Shown: one piece after another, positions 34,915-45,364 of the stretch
Position numbering within the stretch: the first letter of the stretch is position 1
Layout: each line of letters begins with the position of its first letter
Assembly (NCBI GenBank): GCA_963682055.1
Contig: OY821742.1
Span: 28,181,060-28,245,059 of the forward strand
DNA length: 64,000 nt
Direction: 5' to 3'
DNA from: Primula veris
Lineage: Eukaryota; Streptophyta; Magnoliopsida; Ericales; Primulaceae
Translations under genes and position numbers: made by a program
Notes under the pieces: model-generated
Databases searched by the model: none
Told to the model about the DNA's origin: nothing
What the model saw: only the letters and a program-made list of their open reading frames with translations

Positions 34915-36011
34915 ATGAAAGAAATTTTTCCTCGATCACAGTTAAAGAAACCAACATGGATTATCGTATTGGTCTGTGTAGTCAGCTTGTTCTTGATATG
35001 TGCTTATGCTATGTTTTTTCTTTTAATGGTTGCAAAGGATTATCCAATTGGTTACCACCTTCTCCTGGTCGGGTTTTAACTGATTCCGAGATGGCTTCTC
35101 ATGCTGTGATTAAGGATATAGTGAGTTATCCGCCGCGTTCGTTAGAAAAGGCTAAATTTGCATTTATGTTCTTGACCCCTGGTGCCTTGCCTTTCAAAAA
35201 GTTGTGGGATAAGTTTTTTGATGGCCACGAAGGCAAATTTTCTACTTATGTACATGAATCCAGAGACAGACCACTCCATTTTACCCAATACTTTCGAAAG
35301 CGAGAAATTCGTAGGGGCAGAGTAGACTAGGGAAATATTTCAATGGTGGATGCAGAGAGATGTCTTCTTGCAAATGCACTCGATGATGAGGACAATCAAC
35401 ATTTTGTGTTGCTCTCCGATAGTTGTGTACCATTGCATGATTTAGACTGCGTTTTGCACGCGACTATCGGCTATGTCGATTGTTTTGAGGATCCTGGTCC
35501 GCATGGAAGTGGCAGATACTCAGAGCGTATGTTACCTGAAGTTGTAAAGGTAGATTTTCGTAAAGGCGCACAATGGTTCACATTGAAAAGGAAACATTCA
35601 GTGATAGTAATGGCTGATAATCTCTACTACTCGAAGTTTTGAGATTACTGCCAGCCAGGCATGGATGGCCGTAATTGTTACTCGGATGAACATTATTTGC
35701 CCACCTTCTTTTCTATGCTTGATCCATCTGGCATAGCAAACTGGTCAGTGACACATGTCGACTTGTCGGAGGGAAAGTGGCATCCAAAATCATATACAGC
35801 TCAATATATTACTCACGAGCTGAGTAAAACTATTACCTCCTTTAATGAAAGCGTACATGTGACAAGTGAGGAACGGAAGGAAATCTCCGTAAGACAGTGT
35901 TTATGGAATGGAAAACAACGGCTGTGCTACTTATTTGCAAGGAAGTTCATGCCTGAAACTCTCGATAATTTGATGACACTTTTTTCAAAATACACCGCAA
36001 CTTCATTTTGA
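34915..36011 (+). pseudogene. Processed pseudogene of a Core-2/I-branching (GT14/DUF266-like) glycosyltransferase
   Basis: ATG at 34915 opens a type II membrane anchor (KKPTWIIVLVCVVSLFLI). A frameshift near 35020 moves into the frame holding the lumenal part: KFAFMFLTPGALPFKKLWDK, ISMVDAERCLLANAL, VLLSDSCVPL, FEDPGPHGSGRYS, FRKGAQWF, DEHYLPTFF, NWSVTHVDLSEGKWHPKSY, LFARKF. This frame is continuous to 36011 except for TAG at 35328-35330 (expected W) and TGA at 35640-35642. Plant relatives are Golgi enzymes and their genes usually contain introns; none is seen here, and a poly(A) follows. Retrocopy, non-functional. Confidence 0.82.
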
Positions 36012-36242
36012 GTGGAGTTTAAGCAGTTGGTATCAATCCTTTGGTCGAATTAAAGTAACTTAGAAATTACACCGCAACTTCATTTTTCGTGTAGATTATA
36101 ATGATGTAAAGCCCCTCATATAGGATTTGGTTTTAGTGAGTAGTAGAAATTAAAGTAACTTGGAAAGGGATCATAAGAGAAGACGAATTATTTATACTTG
36201 GTAAGTCTGTGAATTTTATTTATTTATTTTTAAAAAAAAAAA
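36012..36242 (+). other. Retrocopy 3' UTR and A11 tail
   Basis: Contains a short duplication: ACACCGCAACTTCATTTT at about 35992-36009 and again near 36069-36086. It ends in eleven A. Confidence 0.7.
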
Positions 36243-36244
36243 GG

Positions 36245-36261
36245 TTTAAGCCTTGATATTT
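36245..36261. repeat. Right 17-bp TSD of the chimeric retrocopy
   Basis: TTTAAGCCTTGATATTT, two bases after the poly(A); identical to 32440-32456. Confidence 0.9.
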
Positions 36262-36872
36262 TATTATATCATTTTAGTAAATATTCTCTGTTTCTTTGAT
36301 ACTGTTGATCTAAAATGGTAGTATTATTTGACAACAGCTCAAGCTTCAAGCAAAGTGATAGTGGATGAGAGTGAGGAAGAGGCGGAAGAAAATAAAGACA
36401 CAAAGTATAAAGGGGATCATCAAACAAGTTATTAATTTGAATAAACGAATCAGCGATTTACCAGATACATATATGGTATGCTTTTCTTTGTCTGTGATAT
36501 AGCTTAGTTATGGTTAACGATCAGGTGCTAGTAAGTCTAAGAAAGTTTAGGTCTTGTTTGCTTGGAGATTTCATGCTAGAAAAGAATTTTAACAAAATAT
36601 GATATAACGGAATATTTAATCTGTATCTATGAGTTAAAACTGCGAGGCCAACAAATGTGTCTTACTTGTTGCAAGAGATGAAATTAAGGGTGTAAATTGT
36701 TTGGATATATTGAACTTATGTTTTTCTTTCAAAAAAAAGCACTTCAACTTCTTAAACAAAGATCAAAATTTGCTAAATATACAATTGGTAGTTGTTGAAT
36801 ATTATAGTTTGTATATTTATTAGGTAACATATTTACTTATGGTACAAGGTAAAAAAGATTCACCTTGTTCCC
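36262..36872. other. Spacer with a possible F-box N-terminal relic
   Basis: A frame at about 36436-36477 reads NKRISDLPDTYM and is followed by GTATGC, a possible splice donor. It is preceded by an acidic stretch (VIVDESEEEAEENKDTKY) in a different frame. Compare 8440-8556. The rest is AT-rich without features. Confidence 0.35.
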
Positions 36873-37120
36873 CAAGACAAGAATTTAGGTGCATAGTGAC
36901 GAAGGCTTTCATCATTAAAGACCCCATTTCGTCACAACAGACCTCAATAGTGATGATACGTCGTCGTCACTAGGTCGTCACTACAGGTCCGACACTAAAA
37001 GGTAATTTGAAACGGAAAAATAGTTCGACATTGATGTTATCTTTAGTGACAAGAAATTTCGTCACTGAATGTATACCTTTAGTGATGAGAGGGTTCGTCG
37101 GGTTCGTCACTACAATCGAA
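36873..37120. repeat. CACTA left subterminal repeats
   Basis: Many copies of short GTCACTA, TTCGTCAC and TAGTGACGAA-type words in both orientations, typical of CACTA subterminal transposase-binding arrays. Confidence 0.65.
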
Positions 37121-37914
37121 AACTATGTTGACCAAAAGGTTGCTAAATAAACATTTGCTTGAACATGTTCAAGAATGAACAATTTATTTTACAATATATA
37201 AACCTGTATTTTGTTTGACAGGTTTGGCAAACTTTAATTATACATAACAATAATGCCAATGAGTCAATAATTACCATTAATCCAATAAATTTAAGCAATT
37301 TTGATCAATGTTTCCAGTTACGAATTTCAGACTTTCCAGAAAAGAATTTGTCAACAACAAACATCGAAATCAAGATTATTACAAGCTTAAAAAGTCACAT
37401 ACAAACTGTTAATAGAGATAACCGAAAGTAATTTCACTATCGAACACAAGTTGTTCTGTTTTCTCCTACTATTGACAAAGATTCTTCAATCACTTTCATC
37501 ACCCACGACCACCTCCTTGCTAGTTAACTTGATCCTGTCAAACAAAAACGTTTACTCACCGTATCAACAAGTTTTCTCAAAAAATAAAATAATCGAAGAT
37601 AACTTAGATGACTCGGGAAAAGAGATGGGCTTTTCTATCTTAACTCTTCATCCTTTTCAAACTACGAGAACCAAAAAGGATAAATTATCGGACCAATCAA
37701 ATTAAACACCAATTTAAAATAGTATAATTTATGAGCGAAAAGCTTGGTTTAAAGTTGTAGGAGAACAAACCTATTCAAAATAGTTGTTTAGAGAACTAAT
37801 TCAAGAATTACGAATTAGAACTTTTTGTAGCAACTGGCCAATGGATGACTAAATGATCTTTATTAGACATATCTGTTATTATGTATAAATGAAAAATATA
37901 ACTCAGGAATCATT
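37121..37914. other. CACTA interior, non-coding
   Basis: AT-rich. An open frame at 37451-37705 (plus) has no recognisable domain. Confidence 0.45.
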
Positions 37915-39200
37915 ACTTACCGAAGAATTGCTGAAAATATGTTCTCGGAATAAAGCAAACTGCATATTCATATCTTCTCGCAAATTTTCTTGTATCGAGC
38001 TTTTCAACCAACACAAGAGCTGATTTTTCAGCAAAATCAGCGCGTTTATTTGCTTCATAGGCCTCTCGTACGAGTTCTGCACGCGTGCGTTTCCCTGTGA
38101 AAGAGGATGTAGGTTTTGGACCATGCCCTAAACCGCAAAAGTCAACACGGACAGTTGCTCGTCTGTGAGGTTTCTTCCCTCCAGTTCTGCCATCATCTTA
38201 TGTTTTTTCATGCTCTCCTACAATAAACACCATTGGTAAGTTGTCATGCAATTGGATGATCATTAATTAACTGACATGAGATAGACAAAACAAAAGACAG
38301 ACTTACATGAAATTCTTTAGCATTTTCGTCCACCCAAGATTTATCAGACCTTCTTCGGTGAGTGGTTTCATAAAGCTCTGTAAATTCGAGATCTTCCTGA
38401 GCGATGGTATTTCGCTAAAAAAAAACTTAAATTCAATGTTTGCAAAATGAAGAAAAGAGTAAGGAAGTAACAGAAAGTGACTCTGATATAAAAGTAAAAA
38501 GCAAAAAAACAAAATCAATATAAACTAATAACATTAAGAGAGAGAGAGACATGACATATCTGCTAAATTTGTAATATGTTACACTCTTAAAATTCAGTAA
38601 AGCCTATGGATTTCTTTTACAAATATTCCGGAGTATGAAAGTACTTTTCAGATTAAATGGCCAAATTAACAATCACTAAATGTAGAGAACAAAGTAATAC
38701 TAAACAGATGCTACTAAAATAAAAGAACGACTAATCACAGGTCTTTTGGCTTCCAAACACTAGATGTTAAAAGAGAAAATCCGAAGATCTCTTTCATGAT
38801 AATCACGACATGTTTTCATTTTGCTTAGTCTTACTCGTTCAGATTTTATATTTACACAATTCATTTTTATCGCTTATCTGATAGCATGAAATTTTGAAAT
38901 CAATGGAAATCCGATGCACACTTAAATATGATATAATTCATTTCTATCTGCAAAGTCACGAAAAACTGAACTTTCTAAATAGCTCGCAAATAGTACCTTA
39001 TCATATTTGATCTTTGAATATGCTTTTGTTCCGGCTACATGCGCTGATCTCAACTTTGCTCTATTCTTTCTGTTTCATTCACTTTGAGCCTGAGAGGAAA
39101 ATATATTCTTAAAAAGTTGAGAAAAAAATTAATGTACGTAGTGAGAAAAAAATATATCGAAAGATACCTTAAACTTTAGGGTGCTGAACAAATTACAAAT
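37915..39200 (-). pseudogene. Transposase_24-type (Ptta/En/Spm) region of the CACTA gene
   Basis: Exon-like minus-strand blocks carry the hallmarks of this plant CACTA domain: a WMYICNLFS-like block near 39175-39205, NRAKLRSAHVAGTKAYSKIK near 39010-39065, ELYETTHRRRSDKSWVDENA near 38310-38375, and TRAELVREAYEANKRADFAE near 38015-38090. Intervening AT-rich stretches look like introns. An in-frame stop precedes one block. It probably forms the C-terminal part of the same transcription unit as 39460-40447. Confidence 0.65.
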
Positions 39201-39459
39201 ATACATCCAGTCTTTAAAGTCTAAGTCCATAGGTGGTGGATTTGAAAGGGCTGCTGCTAAACTTCGATACTTCAAAAACTCGTCATGTATACTATAACGT
39301 CAGGTATAATATCGTCTTGCCATTATACAGTTCATTGATGCAATAACTTCATCCTCATGACCAGATAGAAAGTTTTCCTGATAAACATGCTAGTCAAGTA
39401 ATGTTGAGAATTAGACAGTACAAAGTATGTAATAACAAATTCATTATTCTTGGTGTACC

Positions 39460-40447
39460 TCAAATTCATTATTCTCCATGTCAATTCTAGGGATATCATA
39501 TATTGACCGTGGTTGAGATTTTTGGACAACTCACAAGTTTTTTCCCAAAATTTTGTCATCTAAGTAAAATACTTGTCGAGCTTAGGTTGCTAGAACAAAA
39601 GGATCTTCCTTGTAACACGTCTTAGTAACATTGACACTGACAAAGTTAAATCGGTCTTTACGTATACCACTTTTTGAGCTACCAGCGTCCCACCAATCAC
39701 ATTTGAAGAGTAGAATTCTATTACCACCAATATAAGACACCTCAATAATGTCTCTTAAAACACCATAAAACTCTGTATGTTCCCCTTTATAATCTCCATC
39801 AACAACTATACCACTATTTTGTACTCTTAAAAGCATCTCACGCTCTTTAGTATGAAACCTAAGTCCATTTGTGAGACATCCCATGTAACGAGCTACCCGC
39901 CGGTCAGGACCTCGAGCTAAGTTTAAAAGTTGCTTTGTTGTGGCGGAAGCGTTTTGTTTATATAGTTCAGAGACCTAGTATATAGAAAACAAATCAACAA
40001 TGTGTTGTAGTTCAAATGAAAAATTCACAATACTCGAAGAGTAAACAAACTACTTACGTGATTTCGGAACCACACATCAAATTCTGGTATTGGTTGGTTT
40101 TCACCAGTAACCGGCTTTTCTAGTTGTGTCTGGTATAACCTATATAAATTTACATGCATATGAAAACTATTACCTATCAAAAATAAAGTAATGAAATAGT
40201 TATACAAAAATTAATTTACTTACATGCGGAACGGTTCCACTTCTTCACAATTGTTAAATACATACAATTTGACCTTCTCAAAGTCAAAATGACTTAGCTC
40301 ATTGTAAATTGCTCCTCCTAAGTGACGAGCTTTTTGTGCAAAGATAGACAACCCTTCGACTTGTTGACGATCAAAACCATCCTCATTTCGCTCAGCTTTA
40401 TTGAACTTAGTCTCAACCCCATCTAAATACAATGAGCAGAATAACAA
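39460..40447 (-). pseudogene. CACTA transposase C-terminal region (DUF4218 end and DUF4216)
   Basis: Three minus-strand exons joined by clean GT-AG introns: 40447-40224 (ETKFNKAERN...LSIFAQKARHLGGA, NNCEEVEPF; DUF4218 end), 40139-40058 (YQTQLEKP...IPEFDVWFRNH) and 39974 onward (ELYKQNASATTKQ, RGPDRRVARYMGC, then the DUF4216 segment with LFKCDWWDAG). Introns are 40140-40223 and 39975-40057. Two stops (TAA at 39582-39584, TGA near 39538) break the C-terminus before SIYDIPR. The Transposase_21 catalytic part normally upstream is missing. Confidence 0.72.
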
Positions 40448-40673
40448 ACACTCATTGGAAAAAAAAATCCATATGAAAAATGATTAAATAACAAAGGAAA
40501 TATTGTCTATAAGACAAAATTAATTGACTTAATTAGGCACCAATATCTACAACTACAAAATAAAATAAAAAAACAATCAACTAAACAAGTATATATTCAT
40601 CATATACGTGATCCAGATTCAGCTTAATCTAGTGAAAAATAACAAAAATTCATTGGAAAATAATGCTAAGGGC
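40448..40673. other. CACTA interior, non-coding, up to nested insertion
   Basis: AT-rich; no trace of the expected upstream transposase domain. Confidence 0.5.
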
Positions 40674-40678
40674 TGGAC
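40674..40678. repeat. Left TSD of TRIM/copia chimera (TGGAC)
   Basis: Identical to 45360-45364. Confidence 0.88.
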
Positions 40679-40795
40679 TGTTAGAGTTATATTATCCCAC
40701 ATCGATGTAATATCGATTAAGCCTGTGGTTTATAAAGAGTTTCCATCCTTACCATTACGAGGCCTTTTAATGGTAAAGGAATATGGATTCTAACA
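40679..40795 (+). repeat. TRIM-type 5' LTR (117 bp)
   Basis: TGTTAGAG...GGATTCTAACA; contains TTATAAAG as a possible TATA box. Confidence 0.88.
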
Positions 40796-40807
40796 TGATA
40801 TCAGAGC
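40796..40807 (+). other. Primer-binding site, one mismatch (TGATATCAGAGC)
   Basis: Directly abuts the LTR. Plant initiator-tRNA(Met) sites read TGGTATCAGAGC, so one G-to-A change is present. Confidence 0.8.
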
Positions 40808-40819
40808 GAGACGGTCCTA

Positions 40820-43800
40820 ATGGCCAGAAATATGACCCCATTTATCCCTATCCTTAAAAAGGATTTTTACGATAATTGGAGTATACGAATGAAGGTGTTT
40901 CTTAGTTCCCAAGAGGTGTGGGAAGCCGTAGAGAATGGATGTGTGGAACCCGGAGAAGGCGACTCTCGAGCACAAAAAGAGGCGGTAGTGGAGTTGGTGA
41001 AAAAGGATCGAAAAGCTCTCACCATCCTTCATTATGCTTTGGATGAAATGATGTTCCAAAAGGTGGCATGTGCGACCTCGAGTAAGGAGGCATGGGACAT
41101 CTTGGAGAATTCATTCAAAGGAGTTGACAAGGTCAAGAAGGTACGATTTCAAACCTTGCGTGGTAATTTTGAGGCGTTGCGAATGAAGGCATCCGAGTGC
41201 GTTGATGATTATTTTTCACGAGTCCAAACGGTCGTGAACCAAATGAAGAGGTGTGGAGAAGTTTTAGATGACACACGTGTGGTTGAAAAAATTCTACGCT
41301 CTTTAGACTCCAAGTGGGATTATATTGTCATGGCTATCGAGGAGTCTAAAGATCTGGAAACTATGACGGTGGACCAACTTTTAGGTTCGCTTCAAGCGCA
41401 TGAGGACAAAATCAACAAAAGAGTTGTCAAGGAAGAGCCGCTCGAAGAAGCTCTCCAAACGAAGCTTAGCATGGACGAAAAGAATGTTGGCAATTCGAAA
41501 AACCAAGGAGGAAGAGGACGAGGTCAAAGGTACATTCGTGGAGGTTACAATTCTTTTGACAAAGAAGAAAGGAGGCCAAGCTCGTATTCGACAAGAGGCC
41601 GTGGAAGAGGGGAAAATTTTGGTGGAAAACCAAGGTATGACAAGTCCAAAATTAAATGTTATAATTGTCAAAAATTTGGGCATTACGCTTCCGAATGTAG
41701 ATTGGGTAAAAATAAAATGGAGGAAAGAGCTAATTTTGTTAAAGAAAATGAAGAGCGTTTTACACTTTTGTTTGCCCATAAAGGAAATGAAAATGAAGGA
41801 AATAATGCTTGGTATTTAGATACCGGCGCGAGCAACCATATGTGTGGCGATAAAAGTGTCTTTACCGAACTCGACGAAAAAGTGAATGGTGATATTTTCT
41901 TTGGCGATGAATCTAAAGTTCCGTTAAAAGAAAAGGGAAAAGTTTTAATAAAATTAAAAAATGGAGAAAATAATTTTATCTCTAATGTTTATTATGTCCC
42001 TAATATGAAATCTAATATTTTGAATTTGGGACAACTCTTGGAAAAAGGCTATGATGTGTATTCGAAAAACCTTAGCCTTGTTTTAAAAGATAAAAATGGA
42101 AATTTGGTTGCGGAAGTGCCTATGTCGAAAAATAGAATGTTTTCTTTGAATATTAGTTATGGCCGGGCTAAATGTTTAAAATCGTGTTTGAAAGAAATAT
42201 CTTGGCTTTGGCATTTGAGATTTGGTCATTTAAATTTTGGGGCACTAAAATTGTTGAGTACCAAAAATATGGTGAATGGTTTACCCTATATTGATCAGGT
42301 CGATGAGCTTTGTGAAGGGTGTTTATTTGGAAAACAATTGAGAAAAAGTTTTCCTAAAAAATCAACTACGAGATCTAAAGCACCTTTAGAACTTGTGCAT
42401 ACGGATATTTGCGGCCCTATAAAACTAAGTTCTCTCGGAAAAAGTAACTATTTTGCTCTTTTTATCGATGATTTTAGTCGAAAGACTTGGGCTTATTTTT
42501 TAAAAACAAAATCCGATGTTTTTGATGCTTTCAAGAAATTTAAAGCTCTTGTTGAAAATGAAAGTGGTTTAAAAATAAAGGCCATGAGATCGGATCAAGG
42601 AGGAGAATTTACATCGAATGATTTTGAATATTGTGAAGAAAATGGCATTTTTCGTCCATTGACGGTTGCTTATACCCCACAACAAAACGGGGTTGTTGAA
42701 AGAAAAAATCGATCTCTTTTAAATATGGCTCGTAGTATGTTGAAAAGCAAAAATATTCCGAAAGAATTTTGGGCCGAGGCCGTTGATAGTGCGGTTTATT
42801 TGTTGAACCGGTCCCCATCTCGAAGTGTTTGGGGTAAAACTCCCGAAGAAGCGTGGAGTGGAAGAAAGGCGGGAATAGCGCATTTAAGAGTTTTTGGGAG
42901 CATCGCATATGCTCATGTTCCGGACCAAAAAAGGTCCAAATTGAATGCTAAAAGCGAGAAGTTTATATTATTGGCTACGAATCGAGGGCAAAAGGTTACA
43001 AGCTATACAATCCGGAGAACGGAAAATTTATTGTGAGCCGAGACGTTGAGTTCGACGAAGAAGGAACGTGGAATATCGACAAAATGGAGGACGACTATAA
43101 TTTATTTCCTTATTATAGCGATGAGGAAGACGAGCAAGTTCAAGTAGAAGAAGAGCCCACGACGCCACCACCATCACCTCCTTCGCATGGCGAAGTAGGA
43201 TCCGCGAGCGATGAAAGTTCAAGCGAAAGGCCAAAACGTTTCCGAACCTTACAAGACTTATACGAAGTGACCGAAAGAATCGACGACAACGTTACTCTCT
43301 TTTGTCTCTTTGCGGGTTGTGAACCGATCGGCGTTGAAGAAGCGATGCAAAACGAAAACTGGAGAAACGCTATGGATGAAGAAATAAACTCGATAACGAA
43401 AAATGATACGTGGGTGTTGGTGGACTTACGAAAGGGCACAAAGCTATTGGCGCGAAATGGGTCTATAAGGAGAAGAAGAACGCAAAAGGATAAATCGAAA
43501 AATACAAAGCTAGATTGGTCGCAAAAGGTTATAACCAAAAGGCCGGGATCGACTACGACGAAGTGTTTGCTCCCGTCGCTCATTTGGAAACGATAAGATT
43601 TTTAATCTCTTTGGCGGCGCAAAATAATTGGAAAATAAATCAAATGGATGTGAAATCCGCGTTTTTAAATGGAAACTTAGAAGAAGAAGTTTATTTGCAA
43701 CAACCGCCGGGTTATGAAATAAAAGGTCGTGAAAATAAAGTTTTAAAATTGAAAAAGGCGCTTTATGGTTTAAAGCAAGCTCCGCGAGCTTGGAATACTA

Positions 43801-44852
43801 CAATTGATAAGTATTTCCAAGAAAATAATTTTATAAAATGTCCTCACAAGCATTCTCTTTATGTGAAAATGGATGAAAATGAAGATGTTTTGATCGTTTG
43901 TGTATATGTGGACGATTTGATTTTTACGGGAAATAATCCAAAACTATTTGAGGATTTTAAAAGTGTTATGAGTCGTGAATTTGAAATGACGGACATTGGA
44001 CTTATGTCTTATTATCTTGGTATTGAGGTGAAGCAAAATAAAAATGGTATTTTTATTTCGCAAGAAGGGTATGCAAAATATATCCTTGAAAAGTTTAAAA
44101 TGGAAGGGTGTAAACCAATTAATACACCGGTGGATTGCGTTATAAAATTATCGAAGTATTTTGAAGAAGAAAGTGTGGATCCAACGTTCTTTAAAAGTTT
44201 AGTTGGAAGCTTGCGTTACTTGACGATTACGAGACCGGATATTTTATATGGAGTTGGTGTTCTTAGTCGCTATATGGAGGCACCAACTTTATTGCATTGG
44301 AAGGCCGCGAAACGGATTATTCGTTATATAAAATGTACAATTGATTTTGGGTTAAACTACTCATTTTCTAAAAACTATGAGTTGATTGGCTATAGTGATA
44401 GCGATTGGGGAGGCGACGTTGATGATCGAAAAAGTACAAGTGGATTCGTATTTTATATGGGATATACGGCGTTTACATGGAGTTCGAAAAAGCAACCTAT
44501 TGTAACGCTTTCCACTTGTGAGGCCGAGTATGTGGCCGCTAATGCATGCATTTGTCATGCAATTTGGTTACGGAATTTGTTGAAGGAATTGGGAATGCCG
44601 CAAAATGAAGCTACAAAAATATTTGTTGATAATAAATCTGCGATTGCCCTCGCTAAGAATCCGGTGTTCCATGATCGAAGTAAGCATATTGATACTTGTT
44701 ATCTTTTTATTCGTGAGTGTGTTGAAAAAGGAGAGGTTGAAGTGAAGTACATAAAGTCACAAGACCAAGTGGCGGATATTTTTACGAAGGGGTTAAAGTA
44801 TGAAGACTTTCGAAGATTGAGAAGTTCACTCGGATTTGCCAAACAAGTTTAA
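40820..44852 (+). pseudogene. Copia gag-pol polyprotein, two frameshifts and one stop
   Basis: ATG at 40820. Order: gag (UBN2-like, WSIRMKVFLSSQEVWEAVEN), zinc knuckle CYNCQKFGHYASEC, protease WYLDTGASNHMCG, integrase zinc region (WHLRFGHLNFG...CEGCLFGKQ) and core with HTDICGP and RSDQGGEF, then RT with [16 protein letters not shown] and YVDDLIFTG, and RNase H with SDSDWGGD and [15 protein letters not shown]. The frame is lost near 42975 and again near 43430, and a TAA lies at 43487-43489. The stop TAA at 44850-44852 overlaps the PPT. About 1,340 codons, normal for copia. All catalytic motifs are still visible. Confidence 0.9.
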
Positions 44853-44859
44853 GGGGGAG
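44851..44859 (+). other. Copia polypurine tract (AAGGGGGAG)
   Basis: Lies between the pol stop and the TG of the 283-bp LTR; overlaps the stop codon. Confidence 0.8.
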
Positions 44860-45142
44860 TGTTGAAATAATAAATTGTTTGGTTCAATATTTGCTTTAAT
44901 GCCATGAACCTTTCGGATACATGCATAGACCTTTGATATGAATGGATGAATAAGTTTTGTTTTTTGATTTTCTAGAATAAATGTGACCTTTGATGTTCTC
45001 TTAAATTTAGTATAAATAGGTGCTCTATTTTCATTTGTAAGTACACCAAAATTTAGTTTGAGTTTGATATTATAAGAGTTCTTTCCCTCTCTATATTTTC
45101 CGTTGTCATTTTATGTGAGTGAGTGGTCGTTTCGACCCAACA
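44860..45142 (+). repeat. Single internal copia LTR (283 bp)
   Basis: TGTTGAAATA...CGACCCAACA with a TATAAATA box at 45011-45018. A PPT precedes it and a PBS follows, so it has the position of both a 3' and a 5' LTR. No second copy exists in the element. Confidence 0.85.
45011..45018 (+). promoter_or_regulatory. TATA box of the internal copia LTR
   Basis: TATAAATA followed by a leader-like region. Confidence 0.55.
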
Positions 45143-45242
45143 GTGGTATCAGAGCGGGCCATCGATGTTGGGCCTCACCTCCATCCGTTCATTATATCCG
45201 CTCGTTGGACCCTTGAAATGTCGGGCCACGAGCGAGGGGGAG
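45143..45242 (+). other. TRIM internal domain: PBS to PPT
   Basis: Canonical PBS TGGTATCAGAGC at 45144-45155, about 78 bp of non-coding sequence, and the purine tract GAGCGAGGGGGAG ending at 45242. This is the complete short interior expected of a TRIM. Confidence 0.8.
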
Positions 45243-45359
45243 TGTTAGAGTTATATTATCCCACATCGATGTAATATCGATTAAGCCTGTGGTTTATAAA
45301 GAGTTTTCATCCTTATCATTACGAGGGCTTTTAATGGTAAAGGAATATGGATTCTAACA
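45243..45359 (+). repeat. TRIM-type 3' LTR (117 bp)
   Basis: Differs from 40679-40795 at three positions. Confidence 0.88.
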
Positions 45360-45364
45360 TGGAC
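45360..45364. repeat. Right TSD of TRIM/copia chimera (TGGAC)
   Basis: Identical to 40674-40678. Confidence 0.88.

Larger units (their letters stand above)
32457..36244 (+). mobile_element. Tripartite chimeric retrocopy: LINE C, basic/acidic fragment, glycosyltransferase mRNA
   Basis: A single insertion bounded by a perfect 17-bp TSD and ending in A11 (36232-36242). In sense order it holds a LINE fragment (32457-34602) that begins inside the RT palm and lacks its own 3' UTR and tail; a fragment encoding a charged tract (34603-34806); and a glycosyltransferase cDNA with leader, start codon and 3' UTR (about 34830-36231). The TSD and single tail show one target-primed event. Three joined RNAs are inferred. 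Confidence 0.82.
40679..45359 (+). mobile_element. Chimeric LTR element: TRIM carrying a copia gag-pol and a second type of LTR
   Basis: The outer LTRs are 117 bp (40679-40795 and 45243-45359; three differences), of TRIM size and with the CCCACATCG word common in plant TRIM LTRs. The outer TSD is TGGAC. Inside lie a PBS, a full-size copia gag-pol, a PPT, a different 283-bp LTR (44860-45142), a second PBS, about 87 bp of unrelated sequence, a second PPT and the outer LTR. This order equals a TRIM into which a one-LTR copia has been added at the PBS. Confidence 0.82.

Noticed and set aside
37451..37705. 84-codon plus-strand frame inside the CACTA relic
   Set aside because: No domain, and it lies opposite the coding strand of the element near the subterminal region.
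44860..45142. Internal 283-bp LTR as a later solo-LTR insertion into the TRIM/copia element
   Set aside because: It is preceded by the pol PPT and followed by a PBS with no TSD around it, so it is in its native place behind this gag-pol rather than inserted later.
40679..45359. Ordinary copia element with very short LTRs
   Set aside because: Would not explain the second LTR, second PBS and second PPT near the 3' end.
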